The notes under the pieces were generated by a model, which had not been told where the DNA came from, searched no databases, and saw only the letters and a program-made list of their open reading frames with translations. Made by a program: the position numbers and the translations under genes. DNA of 64,000 nt from an uncultured Bacteroidales bacterium (GTDB lineage Bacteria; Bacteroidota; Bacteroidia; Bacteroidales; Paludibacteraceae): the NCBI GenBank assembly GCA_900317885.1, contig ONIM01000003.1, positions 1 to 64,000 on the forward strand, read 5' to 3'. Every line of letters starts with the position of its first letter. Position 1 is the first letter of the stretch. Of this stretch, positions 33,932 through 42,790 are shown in pieces.

Positions 33932-34702
33932 TTATAGTACGTACCGCACTTGCTTGAAGTGGTAGGTGCGCAGATTGCCGTTTTGGTCGCGAAGTTCTAT
34001 CTCTCCGTTTGTCCGCACATTCTCTATCTTCGCGAGGAAGATGCCTTCTGCTCCTTTCTCCGCATTCATCGTAGGTGCGGTAGATACCTCTCGCTCGACG
34101 AAGGGCCACAAGCCTTCACGTCGGTAGAGGTGCTCTCGGTAGTACGCCCAGATTTGCGCTTCGTCCATTGCTTCGAGAGCCTCTATCTGCGCCATCAGCG
34201 CTTGCATCAAGGCGTCGATGTCTGTCTCTTTGCCGCTGATGAGTTTAAGCGAAACGGGGTTCGGCGCGGAGGAGAGGAAAGTCGTCTGGTTGACGTTCAG
34301 TCCGATGCCCGCAATCGAGTATTTCACTTCGTTTCCGAGGATCGCGTTCTCGATAAGGATGCCGGCGATCTTCTTGTCTCCGTAGTAGATGTCGTTCGGC
34401 CATTTTATTGAGACCGCTTCGCTCAAAGATAAAAGACCGCTCCGCTCAAAGAGCAAAGACCGAATTACCTTGTGTACCGCCACGGAGACGAGGACGTTGA
34501 GGTAGAACAAGTCATTTCTCGGCGGTAAGAGGATGGAGCAGAGCAGGTTCTTTCCTTCTTCGCTCTCCCATCCGTTGCCGGCTTGTCCTCTGCCTGCGGT
34601 CTGGAATGCGGTGTATAAGTAGCGCTCGCCTTCCGGCCATTCGCCCTTCGCCAGCAGTTCTTTCAGCAGGGTGTTGGTACTATGGGTGGCTTTTATATAC
34701 AT
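33932..34702 (-). CDS. birA: Biotin--protein ligase BirA
   Basis: BirA attaches biotin to carboxylase carrier domains. The 256-residue protein lacks an N-terminal DNA-binding domain, so it is a ligase without the repressor function. Conserved parts are STNT, the GRGQAGNGWESEEGKNL loop and KWPNDIYYGDKKIAGILIEN. Just before KWPND the segment SLLFERSGLLSLSEAVS is encoded by family A repeats (34411-34465) in what is normally a short surface loop. The start overlaps the end of dacB by 23 bases. Confidence 0.92.
   Translation of the reverse strand: MYIKATHSTNTLLKELLAKGEWPEGERYLYTAFQTAGRGQAGNGWESEEGKNLLCSILLPPRNDLFYLNVLVSVAVHKVIRSLLFERSGLLSLSEAVSIKWPNDIYYGDKKIAGILIENAILGNEVKYSIAGIGLNVNQTTFLSSAPNPVSLKLISGKETDIDALMQALMAQIEALEAMDEAQIWAYYREHLYRREGLWPFVEREVSTAPTMNAEKGAEGIFLAKIENVRTNGEIELRDQNGNLRTYHFKQVRYVL
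34411..34465 (-). repeat. In-frame repeat cluster, family A, in birA
   Basis: AGACCGCTTCGCTCAAAG, then AGACCGCTCCGCTCAAAG, then AGACCGA: two full units and one partial. The reverse complement of the first is identical to 26711-26728. Confidence 0.78.
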
Positions 34703-36062
34703 CGAGCAGGTATTGTTGGATCACGGTCTGTATGTTTCTTGCCTTGCCGGGAGCCGAGTTGATGAGAATCGCAAAGACCCAGGTATCGCCGTTGGGCATG
34801 TCGATGTAGCCTGCAAAATTCTTCGTTCCGGCGATGGTTCCGCTCTTGGCGTGGATCCGTCCTTCAAGGGGTGTGTCGGGACAAAGAGTCTTCAGGGTGC
34901 CGGACTTGCCGCTCACAGGCAGCGAAGCCATCCATGCTTCTTTGTTCGGACTCTTGGACATGATACTGAGCAGTTGTACGAACGCTTTGGCGCTGACGGC
35001 ATCCTGCGGCGCGAGACCGCAACCATCTTTGATGATGGCGTTCTGAACGGAGACTCCGCGACGACGCCAGTAGTCGCGCAGCAGGTCCTGGCTGTTATGG
35101 ATGGTGCCGGGCAGGGTATAACGCGTACCCAAGTACCGGAAGAGTGCCTCGGCGTAGAGGTTGTTGGAGTTGATATTCGTCTCCTTGATAATCTCCGACA
35201 GGGGTTCGGAATAATGGGTGTATAGTTCCGTCCTGGGCGGGGTCAGAGGGTTATAATCCGCCATGTAAGTCGCTTCGCGTTTGACGGTGATACCTGCTGC
35301 GGCTAAGCGTGCTTGCAGGTGTTGCGCCAATAAGAGTCCGGGGTTAGGCAGGTCGCCCTTGACGCCGAAGGTGCCTAAGTTAGACGGCACGGCGCCGGTA
35401 AGGTAGCGTTCATTGCTGTAGGGCAGACCGCTGACGAAAGCGCCGTCGTAGGTAATCTTCTCGCACCGTACATGGTTGATCCATCGGAGGCCTCGTACTT
35501 CGGGTTCGGTCTTCACGACCGCTGCCGTCGAACCTACCTCGCCGCTCTTGAGGACGATATTCATCGTGTTGCCGAAATAGTTGAGACTGAAGATGCCCGG
35601 TGCGTAGTAGTTACCGGCATCTTCACATAACCAATTGGGGTTCTGCGCTTCGCCGTCCAGCATCGTCATGTCGGCTATCACACCGCCGTCGATGCGTTGG
35701 ATGCCGGCTTTCTGTATCGCCTTGACCCATTGATCGAGGAATGCCGTGCGGCCTTTCCATCCCAAGGAAGGGTCGCATCCTCCGCGGACATATAAGTCGC
35801 CGTTGAGGGTTCCGTTCTCGATGGTGCCGGAGTACTCGATGATCGTCGGGAACCGAAATCCCGGTCCCATCGTCTCGAGTGCTGCTGCCGTCGTCAGCAG
35901 TTTCATTACCGACGCCGGCGGCACCACATGGTTCTCTCGGTAGGAGTCAATCACTTCCCCGGTCGTCATGTTCTGCACAAAGACGGACATATTTGCCTGC
36001 CCCGTAATGGGGTGGGTTGTCAGGAAGTTGACGGAGAGTAATATACTAAGAAAGATACTCAT
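34680..36062 (-). CDS. dacB: D-alanyl-D-alanine carboxypeptidase/endopeptidase, PBP4 (DacB) type
   Basis: This is a periplasmic class C penicillin-binding protein that trims or cuts peptidoglycan cross-links. A signal peptide (MSIFLSILLSVNFLTT) is followed by the active-site SVMK (SxxK), a SNN motif in NINSNNLYAE, and HAKSGT (KTG-like) near the C-terminus. The start at 36062 overlaps the end of the upstream fusion gene by 17 bases. The longer frame lacks a signal at its start. Length 460 is normal. Confidence 0.92.
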   Translation of the reverse strand: MSIFLSILLSVNFLTTHPITGQANMSVFVQNMTTGEVIDSYRENHVVPPASVMKLLTTAAALETMGPGFRFPTIIEYSGTIENGTLNGDLYVRGGCDPSLGWKGRTAFLDQWVKAIQKAGIQRIDGGVIADMTMLDGEAQNPNWLCEDAGNYYAPGIFSLNYFGNTMNIVLKSGEVGSTAAVVKTEPEVRGLRWINHVRCEKITYDGAFVSGLPYSNERYLTGAVPSNLGTFGVKGDLPNPGLLLAQHLQARLAAAGITVKREATYMADYNPLTPPRTELYTHYSEPLSEIIKETNINSNNLYAEALFRYLGTRYTLPGTIHNSQDLLRDYWRRRGVSVQNAIIKDGCGLAPQDAVSAKAFVQLLSIMSKSPNKEAWMASLPVSGKSGTLKTLCPDTPLEGRIHAKSGTIAGTKNFAGYIDMPNGDTWVFAILINSAPGKARNIQTVIQQYLLDVYKSHP

Positions 36063-38376
36063 GCATGGCTTTGGCGGCTTTGCGGCCATCGGACATCGCG
36101 AGGATGACGGTGGCTCCACCGCGGACGATGTCTCCTCCGGCGAAGATCATCGGAAGAGCGGATTGCATACCTTCATTGACGACGATCGTACCTTTCTTGC
36201 TGATCTCGAGTCCTTCGACGGACGAAGGGATGAGCGGGTTCGGGGAGACGCCTACCGCGACGATCACGAGATCCACGGGGAGCGTGACGGTCTTGCCTTC
36301 TACGGGCACGGGGCTGCGGCGTCCGGACTCATCGGGTTCGCCGAGTTCCATGACTTGGAGGACGGCTTCGTTGACACGTCCGTTCTCGTCGGCGTGGTAC
36401 TCGATGGGGTTATGGAGGGTCAGGAACTCGATCCCTTCCTGCTTGGCATGATGCACCTCTTCGATACGCGCCGGCATCTCTTCTTCGGAGCGGCGGTAGA
36501 TGATCATCGCCCGCTCGGCACCGAGCCTTTTGGCAGTACGAACGGCATCCATGGCTGTGTTACCTCCACCGATGACGGCTACGTTCTTGCCATAGAGCAG
36601 CGGTGTGTCGGTCGCAGGGTTGGAAGCGTCCATGAGGTTGACGCGGGTCAGGTATTCGTTGCAGGAGAGGACGCCGTTGAGGTTCTCTCCGGGGATATTC
36701 ATGAATCGCGGCAGACCTGCTCCCGAGCCGACGAAGATGCCCTTGAAGCCTTGCTCTTCGAGTTCTTTGACGGAGATGGTCTTGCCGATGATGGTGTCTG
36801 TATGGAACTGTACTCCGAGGGCGCGCAGGCCGTCAATCTCTTTATCGACGATCGCGTTCGGCAGACGGAACTCCGGGATGCCGTATTTGAGCACGCCGCC
36901 AATCTCATGCAGCGCCTCGAAGACGTGCACTTCGTAACCGTATTTGGCGGCATCACCGGCGAAGGTAAGTCCGGCAGGACCGGAACCGACGACGGCTATT
37001 TTAGACCGCTGCCCTGACAGACCGGCTTCGCCTGACAGACCGCTATTGCTGACAGACCGCTCCGCTGACAGACTATTTGCATAGTCGGCGCAGAAGCGCT
37101 CGAGGTAGCCGATGGCGACAGGCTGATGACCCATCTTATGGTGGATACAGTTTGCCTCGCATTGTTTCTCCTGCGGGCAGACACGGCCGCAGACAGCAGG
37201 CAGAGAGGACGACTCTTTGATGATCGCTGCAGCCCCGAGGATGTCCCCTTTCTCGAGGGTCTTGATGAAGCCGGGGATGTTGATGTTCACCGGGCAGCCC
37301 TGTACGCAAGAGGGGTTCTTGCAGTTGAGGCAACGGTGGGACTCCGTGATGGCTTGTTCGAAGGTCAGACCCTGGTTAACCTCCTCATGCAGGGACTTGA
37401 CGCGTACCTCCGGACGAAGTTCCGGCATTTGTACTCGGGGAATCGCCACGCGGTCTTTCGGGGTTCCGGCGAAAGGTTCTACCGGTCTTACCTCGGTCTT
37501 ACATAGGCTTTGACCGTCGGTTGACCGTCGGTTGACCGTCGTTCGACTGTCGTTTTTGGGGTTTAAATATGCAGTAAGCGCTTCGGCTTCTTCGGCTTTG
37601 TAGGACTTCATGCGGGAGAGCATCTCTGTCCAATCGACCTCGTGGGCGTCAAACTCCGGTCCATCCACACAGACGAACTTGGTTTTTCCTCCTACGGTAA
37701 CGCGGCAAGCGCCGCACATGCCGGTTCCATCGACCATGATGGTGTTGAGGGAGGCTTCCGTCGGGATATTATATTTGGCGGTCGTGAGGGCGACAAACTT
37801 CATCATGATCGCCGGACCGATGGTGATACATTTGTTGACGGTCTCGCGGTTGATCACTTCTTCGACGCCGACGGTTACGACACCTTGTTTGCCCATGGAG
37901 CCATCGTCGGTCATGACGATCAGTTCGTCGGACCACTTAGACAGTTCATCCTTCAGAATGATGAGATCTTTGTTACGCGCCGCAAGGACGGTGATGACTT
38001 TGTTTCCGGCTTTCTTGAGAGCCTCGGCGATGGGTAACATCGGCGCAGCGCCAACGCCGCCGCAGGCACAAACGACCGTACCGTAATTCTCTATACGCGT
38101 GGCGCGTCCGAGCGGACCGACTACGTCGTGGATACAATCGCCGGGGTTCATGGCGAGGAGTTTATGGGTCGAAGCGCCCACCTGTTGTACCACGAGGGTG
38201 ATGGTTCCTTTTTCGATATCGGCTCCGGCGATGGTCAGAGGAACCCGTTCGGAGTGGTCATCGACACGAATAATGACAAAATGTCCGGCTCTACGGCTAC
38301 GCGCAATGAGCGGAGCCTCAACAATCAGCTCCGCTACATTTTCCGAGAAAAATCTCTTAGAAAGGATTTTATTCAT
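36046..38376 (-). CDS. NfnA/PyrK-like and GltD-like flavoprotein fusion (776 aa)
   Basis: The N-terminal ~280 residues are a ferredoxin-NADP reductase-type subunit with an FAD/NAD core and a 2Fe-2S region (GTGMCGACRVTV, later FVCVDGPEF). The C-terminal ~430 residues are the small-subunit glutamate synthase type, with CLNCKNPSCVQGCP clusters, VVGSGPAGL and VIGGGNTAMDAVRTAKRLG. Related pairs (NfnAB) exchange electrons between NADH, NADPH and ferredoxin; the single-chain form is common in Bacteroidota. Two linkers are swollen by repeats: TTGACCGTCGG units at 37510-37552 and family A units at 37003-37073. It precedes dacB and follows deoC by one base. Confidence 0.9.
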   Translation of the reverse strand: MNKILSKRFFSENVAELIVEAPLIARSRRAGHFVIIRVDDHSERVPLTIAGADIEKGTITLVVQQVGASTHKLLAMNPGDCIHDVVGPLGRATRIENYGTVVCACGGVGAAPMLPIAEALKKAGNKVITVLAARNKDLIILKDELSKWSDELIVMTDDGSMGKQGVVTVGVEEVINRETVNKCITIGPAIMMKFVALTTAKYNIPTEASLNTIMVDGTGMCGACRVTVGGKTKFVCVDGPEFDAHEVDWTEMLSRMKSYKAEEAEALTAYLNPKNDSRTTVNRRSTDGQSLCKTEVRPVEPFAGTPKDRVAIPRVQMPELRPEVRVKSLHEEVNQGLTFEQAITESHRCLNCKNPSCVQGCPVNINIPGFIKTLEKGDILGAAAIIKESSSLPAVCGRVCPQEKQCEANCIHHKMGHQPVAIGYLERFCADYANSLSAERSVSNSGLSGEAGLSGQRSKIAVVGSGPAGLTFAGDAAKYGYEVHVFEALHEIGGVLKYGIPEFRLPNAIVDKEIDGLRALGVQFHTDTIIGKTISVKELEEQGFKGIFVGSGAGLPRFMNIPGENLNGVLSCNEYLTRVNLMDASNPATDTPLLYGKNVAVIGGGNTAMDAVRTAKRLGAERAMIIYRRSEEEMPARIEEVHHAKQEGIEFLTLHNPIEYHADENGRVNEAVLQVMELGEPDESGRRSPVPVEGKTVTLPVDLVIVAVGVSPNPLIPSSVEGLEISKKGTIVVNEGMQSALPMIFAGGDIVRGGATVILAMSDGRKAAKAMHEYLS
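37003..37073 (-). repeat. In-frame repeat cluster, family A, in the NfnA/GltD fusion
   Basis: Four units: AGACCGCTGCCCTGAC, AGACCGGCTTCGCCTGAC, AGACCGCTATTGCTGAC and AGACCGCTCCGCTGAC, then AGAC. They encode LSAERSVSNSGLSGEAGLSG just before the FAD motif. Confidence 0.85.
37510..37552 (-). repeat. TTGACCGTCGG tandem in the inter-domain linker
   Basis: Three near-perfect 11-base units plus a diverged fourth (TTCGACTGTCG) encode RTTVNRRSTDGQS between the two domains of the fusion protein. An 11-base unit shifts frame per copy, so only certain copy numbers keep the frame open. Confidence 0.8.
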
Positions 38377-38377
38377 A

Positions 38378-39259
38378 TTAGAAATATTTCGTCTCTTTTC
38401 CTACGATGGATGAGAGTAAATTATTGGCTAATCGTGAAGCACCAAAGCGGAAGGACTCGTTGTTGAGCCATTCTTCGCCGAGGATCTCCTTGACGAGGGT
38501 GAAATGTTGTACCGCCTCTTCGGTCGTGGATACACCTCCTGCAGGTTTGTAACCCATCTTGATGCCGGTCTTCTCGCGCCAAGCCTTGATAGCGTGGCAC
38601 ATGACGAAGGTAGCTTCCGGGGTAGCGTTGACGGCAATCTTTCCGGTTGAGGTCTTGATGAAGTCGCAGCCGGCAGCCATGGAGAGGATGGATGCTTTCC
38701 AGATGTTCTCTGCGGTCTTGAGGAGTCCTGTCTCGAGGATGACCTTGAGGTGTTTGTCGCCGCAAACGGCTTTGAGTTCGCTGATCTCGTCGAAGCACTC
38801 CTGGTAGTTGCCTTCGAGGAACTTACCGACGGAGAGTACGATATCTATCTCCGTAGCTCCGGCTTTGATGGCCATCGCGGTCTCAGCCACTTTGACCTCG
38901 AGGAAGGTCTGCGAAGCAGGGAACCCACCGCTGACGCAAGCGATCTTGAACTCCGGATCCTTGAGCGCTTTGCGCACATACTCCGCCATGGCGGGATACA
39001 CGCAGATGGCCGCTACGTTCGGGATACCGGGGAAGTCCTTCTCGAAGTTATTGACAGCGTTCGCCATTTTCTCCACTTTGGCGATGGTATCGTCGGCTGA
39101 GAGGGTGGTGTAATCAATCTGGTGGAGGCACTCTTTCCATACTTCCACGTTATTATTCTCTGCAAAATGGGCAGCTTCGATTTCTGCCACCTGTGCTTTT
39201 ACCTGCTCATCGGTGAACGGGCAGGGGTACTGCGCAAATAATTCTTCAAACTTATTCAT
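38378..39259 (-). CDS. deoC: Deoxyribose-phosphate aldolase DeoC
   Basis: DeoC splits 2-deoxyribose-5-phosphate into acetaldehyde and glyceraldehyde-3-phosphate. It is a TIM barrel with EIDIVLSVGKFLEGNY, KVILETGLLKT and the Schiff-base Lys region CDFIKTSTGKIAVNAT, then KPAGGVST. The 293-residue length fits the longer (class II-like) form. It is one base from the next gene downstream and 44 bases from psd upstream. Confidence 0.94.
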   Translation of the reverse strand: MNKFEELFAQYPCPFTDEQVKAQVAEIEAAHFAENNNVEVWKECLHQIDYTTLSADDTIAKVEKMANAVNNFEKDFPGIPNVAAICVYPAMAEYVRKALKDPEFKIACVSGGFPASQTFLEVKVAETAMAIKAGATEIDIVLSVGKFLEGNYQECFDEISELKAVCGDKHLKVILETGLLKTAENIWKASILSMAAGCDFIKTSTGKIAVNATPEATFVMCHAIKAWREKTGIKMGYKPAGGVSTTEEAVQHFTLVKEILGEEWLNNESFRFGASRLANNLLSSIVGKETKYF

Positions 39260-39303
39260 GATAATTTAATGGTTTAACGGGTTACGGGTTAGGGGTCAGG
39301 GGG
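39260..39303. repeat. TTAGGG/GGGTTA-type spacer
   Basis: TTTAACGGGTTACGGGTTAG then GGGTCAGGGGGTTA: units like the CCCTAA spacers elsewhere, in the opposite orientation. Confidence 0.65.
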
Positions 39304-39978
39304 TTATTTCTCTGCGAGGCGTCCTAAGATGGTCTCATTACCGCGCACGGCTTCTCCGACGGTGACGAACATCTCCGTGTCGAGCGGCAGGTAGAGGTCC
39401 ACGCGGCTACCGAGTTTGATAAAGCCCAGATGGGTGTTGCGATGCGCCTGGTGTCCGGGTTTGGCGTAGGTGACGATACGTCGCGCCATGGCTCCTGCAA
39501 TCTGCCGCACGGCGATTTGGATTTTCGAGGGCGTCTCGATGACGACGAGCGAGCGCTCGTTCTCGGTGCTGGACTTAGGCAGCCATGCGCCTTTATGACG
39601 ACCTTTCTGATGCTCGGAGACGAGGATGTTTCCCTCGATGGGATACCAGTTAGCATGTACATTGAAGGGCGACATGAAGATGGACACCTGCAACTTCTTC
39701 TCATGGAAATACTCGTTCTCATCTGTCTCCTCCACGACCACCACGCGTCCGTCGGCAGGGGCGATGATGAAGTTCGGATCATCGATCTCCAGCACTCGTA
39801 CGGGGTTGCGGAAGAAATAGGTGACGAACACCAAGAGCAACGCCGTGACGATAAGCGAGAGCGCCAGGATCCATTCTGCGGGGTGCGCCATGAAGAGCGT
39901 CACATTCAAGATGAATAACAGAAGAACGGTCCCGCAAATCAACGCACGTCCCTCACGATGAATTCTTATTTTTTTCAT
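39304..39978 (-). CDS. psd: Phosphatidylserine decarboxylase
   Basis: The enzyme makes phosphatidylethanolamine. It is a proenzyme of the short (PSD-A-like) type, 224 residues. Two N-terminal membrane segments are followed by PADGRVVVVEE, the QVSIFMSPFNVHANWYP core and the self-cleavage site FIKLGSRVDLYLP, where Gly-Ser would be cut to give the pyruvoyl group. The usual neighbour pssA is not adjacent. It follows the SRPBCC gene by five bases. Confidence 0.93.
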   Translation of the reverse strand: MKKIRIHREGRALICGTVLLLFILNVTLFMAHPAEWILALSLIVTALLLVFVTYFFRNPVRVLEIDDPNFIIAPADGRVVVVEETDENEYFHEKKLQVSIFMSPFNVHANWYPIEGNILVSEHQKGRHKGAWLPKSSTENERSLVVIETPSKIQIAVRQIAGAMARRIVTYAKPGHQAHRNTHLGFIKLGSRVDLYLPLDTEMFVTVGEAVRGNETILGRLAEK

Positions 39979-39983
39979 ATGAA

Positions 39984-40412
39984 TTAAAAGTTGGCAAAGG
40001 GCATCTGCGCCAGCATTTCTGCCGCCTGATCCAGCCCCTGCTGCAATTTCTTATCTACCATAAACTTAAACATAAACGGGATGTCCGCTTTGACGGTGAG
40101 TTTGATGCGGGTGTCGGTCGGGCTCACTTCTTTGAGTTGGATCCAGAAGTTTCCGTCCACCGGAATGCCTTCAAGACCGAATTTTACCGTGTCGTTCTCG
40201 ATGCGGTCCACGATAGCGATGGTGATTTTTTGCCCCAGACCGTCCACTTTCATCCGTACGCGGTCTGGCTCTATCTCCATCTCCTGGATCTTATCCTGCG
40301 GGATCAGGTCCTTCACTTTCTCCAGATTCTGCATGTCGCTGATGACCTTGTATATCTGCGCTGCAGAGCATGAAGAAGAAGTTATTTTGCTTTCGTATTT
40401 CGATTCGCTCAT
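39984..40412 (-). CDS. SRPBCC/START-like lipid-binding fold protein (142 aa)
   Basis: The protein resembles polyketide-cyclase/SRPBCC folds: ITSSSCSAAQIYKVISDMQNLEKV at the N-terminus, a beta-rich middle and a long C-terminal helix (FKFMVDKKLQQGLDQAAEMLAQM). Such folds bind hydrophobic ligands. Its place next to psd, in the same operon, suggests a link to lipid metabolism, which is only inference. Start 40412 follows the promoter. Confidence 0.8.
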   Translation of the reverse strand: MSESKYESKITSSSCSAAQIYKVISDMQNLEKVKDLIPQDKIQEMEIEPDRVRMKVDGLGQKITIAIVDRIENDTVKFGLEGIPVDGNFWIQLKEVSPTDTRIKLTVKADIPFMFKFMVDKKLQQGLDQAAEMLAQMPFANF

Positions 40413-40435
40413 GATCTTTTGAAATTTTACGCCTG

Positions 40436-40466
40436 CAAATTTACTGCTTTTTTTTGAATCCTGCAA
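40436..40466 (-). promoter_or_regulatory. Promoter of the SRPBCC-psd operon
   Basis: On the minus strand TTG (40464-40466) and TAAATTTG (40436-40443) are 20 bases apart; 23 bases remain to the ATG. Confidence 0.8.
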
Positions 40467-40471
40467 GAAGA

Positions 40472-40960
40472 TTATTCGTTTTGTAACCGTTTTTGGTATT
40501 TTTGTACCTCCAGAGAGGTTCGATAGATGCGTTTTTCCAGCTCCTTGATGTCTTTTATGGTCACTTGGAGCTCCTCTGCCTGCCGGTAAGCTTCCTCAAA
40601 TTTGGGATCCGCGACGGGCTCTATGCGTTTTCCGTTACGGTAGGTCAGTATCTCCCTTCCGTCGTCCCGGACGAGTATCCGGTAGTCCCGCGCCCGCAGC
40701 CAGGTGTTTTTGACGACGTAGAAGCCGTGGTCCTGGTATTTCTCGTTTCGCTCGTAGGAGAAGAGCGCGAGCAGGCTGTCCGCCTTCGGCCCCATCGTCT
40801 CCAGCTGCCCCTCGTAGTAGGCGAGGCTACGCACCTGCTCCTCCAATCGCACGCTGTCCTGCGCGCGTTTTTGAGTCCGATATTGCTCCACTTTCGACGA
40901 CCGGTGGCATCCCGACACCATCCCTATAATAAAGATAAATAATAAGGTGTACTGTCTCAT
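40472..40960 (-). CDS. Lipoprotein of unknown function (162 aa)
   Basis: A lipoprotein signal (MRQYTLLFIFIIGMVSGC, Cys18) is followed by a Glu/Gln/Arg-rich helical protein. A central part is compact (FYVVKNTWLRARDYRILVRDDG) and the C-terminal 45 residues are a predicted coiled coil (EEAYRQAEELQVTIKDIKEL). I recognise no family. It is the first gene of its own transcript, with a start codon eight bases after the promoter, and ends just before the SRPBCC promoter. Confidence 0.78.
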   Translation of the reverse strand: MRQYTLLFIFIIGMVSGCHRSSKVEQYRTQKRAQDSVRLEEQVRSLAYYEGQLETMGPKADSLLALFSYERNEKYQDHGFYVVKNTWLRARDYRILVRDDGREILTYRNGKRIEPVADPKFEEAYRQAEELQVTIKDIKELEKRIYRTSLEVQKYQKRLQNE

Positions 40961-40968
40961 ATCGGCTG

Positions 40969-40999
40969 CAAATTTACTGCTTTTTTCTGAATTAAGCAA
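40969..40999 (-). promoter_or_regulatory. Promoter of the lipoprotein gene
   Basis: On the minus strand TTG (40997-40999) and TAAATTTG (40969-40976) are 20 bases apart. The ATG follows after eight bases. Confidence 0.8.
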
Positions 41000-41028
41000 G
41001 AAAAAATCGCAAAAAGTATCGTGTGCTC

Positions 41029-41059
41029 TTGTGTATATCATTTTTTTTTACTAATTTTG
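41029..41059 (+). promoter_or_regulatory. Promoter of the TPR/OmpA-like lipoprotein gene
   Basis: TTG at 41029-41031 and TAATTTTG at 41052-41059; the leader is about 40 bases and AT-rich. Confidence 0.8.
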
Positions 41060-41104
41060 CAGCGAATTTTGAAAATATACATAAATTAACTAATTTATAT
41101 GCAT

Positions 41105-42790
41105 ATGAAAAAAGGTTTATTTCTTGGCCTCATTGCTGCTGCAGTAATGTTGGCATCGTGCAACAAGACGTTGCAAAAACCCGATGAGATCACAGTTAAT
41201 CCGAGTCCGTTAGTATTGAAAGGCGGCATGGTAGATGCTGAGATCACCGGTACTTTCCCTGAGAAGAAATTTGCTAAGAAGGGTGTACTGATCGTTACTC
41301 CGGTGCTGAAATACGCCGGTCAGGAAGCTTTAGGCGAGCCTGTAACCTACGTAGGTGAGAAGGCAAAAGAGAACGGCAAAACCGTTAACTACAGAAATGG
41401 CGGTAAGTACAGCCAGAGCTGCTCATTCAAGTACGTACCTGAGATGCGTGTATCGGAGCTCTATCTGCGTTTTGAGGCAAAGGTAGGCAAGAAGGTGATT
41501 GAGATTCCGGATGTAAAGATTGCAGATGGTGTGGTAACCACTCCGGAGTTGGCAGACGCAAAAGACAACAAGACCGCCGGCACGCCGGATAAGTTCCAGC
41601 GTGTTATTCAGGAGTTGACCGAGGCTGACATCAAGTTCCTTATTCAATCGTCCGAGCTCCGTTCGTCGGAGACCAAGAGCGATGAGGTAAAGGCTCTGCA
41701 AGCTGCTATCAAGGACGCTAAGGGTAATGAGAAGAAAGAGATCAACAAGATTGAGGTTTCCGGTTATGCTTCTCCTGATGGAGGCATGGATCTGAACGAA
41801 AAACTGGCTCAGAACCGTCAGAAAGCTGCGGCTAACTTCCTCAAGAACGACCTCAAGAAGAACAAACTGAACAACGCTATTGCTTCTAACATCACCGCAG
41901 AGGACTGGGAAGGCTTCCAGAAAGCTATGGAGAACAGCAACATGCAGGACAAGGACCTCGTACTGCGCGTGCTGTCGATGTACAGCGATCCTGAGGAGCG
42001 CGAGGCACAGATCAAGAACCTGAGTTCCGTATACGGTACTATCGCAGAGGAGATCCTGCCGGCTCTCCGTCGCAGCCGCCTCATCCTGACTACCGACCTG
42101 ATCGGTAAGAGCGATGAAGAGATCAGCGCGTTGGCGAAGAACGATCCTGCTCAGCTGAGCGTTGAGGAGTTGCTTTATGCAGCAACCCTGACCAGCGACA
42201 AGGCAGAGAAGAAGGCTATCTATCACAAAGCTGCTGACCTCTACAACGACTATCGCGCATGGAACGGCCTCGGCCAACTCTACTTCGAGGAGGGCAATAT
42301 CACAGAGGCTCGCCGTTGCTATGCAAAGGCATTGGAGATCCAGCCGAATGATCCGGACGTAAACTACAACGCAGGTGTTGCTGCTTTGGCAGACAACGAT
42401 CTGGAGAAAGCAGAAGAGTACTTAGGCAAAGCAGCCGGCACCAAGGCTAACCTCAATGCGGCTCTCGGTACCCTCTACACCAAGAAGGGTGACTACGCTG
42501 CTGCTAAGAAAGCTTACGGCGAGAGTGCAACGAACAACGCTGCTGTTCAGCAGATCCTCGACGAGGACTATGCAGCTGCTTCCAAGACGCTGGCTAACAT
42601 CAAGGAGCCGAACGCTACGACCGCTTATCTGAAGGCTATCGTAGGTGCTCGTACTAATGATAAAGCTGCAGTTATTGAGAACCTCAAGGCTGCTGTAGCT
42701 CAGGATGCTCAGCTTAAAGCTCGCGCTGCGCAGGACATCGAGTTCGCGAAGTTCGCAGAGGACGCAGAGTTCCAAGCAATCGTTAAGTAA
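41105..42790 (+). CDS. Lipoprotein with OmpA-like region and TPR repeats (561 aa)
   Basis: The lipobox is LASC in MKKGLFLGLIAAAVMLASC. The first ~150 residues are beta-rich. A middle part (IEVSGYASPDGGMDLNEKLAQNRQKAA) matches the peptidoglycan-binding OmpA-family motif, in which residues of the loop contact diaminopimelate. The C-terminal ~180 residues are TPR-like (AWNGLGQLYFEEGNITEARRC, then LEKAEEYLGKAAG). It is probably an abundant outer-membrane-to-wall anchor. I prefer the second ATG (41105); a start at 41099 would add two residues. The stop shares a base with the next gene (TAATG). Confidence 0.82.
   Translation: MKKGLFLGLIAAAVMLASCNKTLQKPDEITVNPSPLVLKGGMVDAEITGTFPEKKFAKKGVLIVTPVLKYAGQEALGEPVTYVGEKAKENGKTVNYRNGGKYSQSCSFKYVPEMRVSELYLRFEAKVGKKVIEIPDVKIADGVVTTPELADAKDNKTAGTPDKFQRVIQELTEADIKFLIQSSELRSSETKSDEVKALQAAIKDAKGNEKKEINKIEVSGYASPDGGMDLNEKLAQNRQKAAANFLKNDLKKNKLNNAIASNITAEDWEGFQKAMENSNMQDKDLVLRVLSMYSDPEEREAQIKNLSSVYGTIAEEILPALRRSRLILTTDLIGKSDEEISALAKNDPAQLSVEELLYAATLTSDKAEKKAIYHKAADLYNDYRAWNGLGQLYFEEGNITEARRCYAKALEIQPNDPDVNYNAGVAALADNDLEKAEEYLGKAAGTKANLNAALGTLYTKKGDYAAAKKAYGESATNNAAVQQILDEDYAAASKTLANIKEPNATTAYLKAIVGARTNDKAAVIENLKAAVAQDAQLKARAAQDIEFAKFAEDAEFQAIVK

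Noticed and set aside
37003..37073. A CRISPR array
   Set aside because: The units are 16-18 bases with no distinct spacers, are translated in frame and have no cas genes near.
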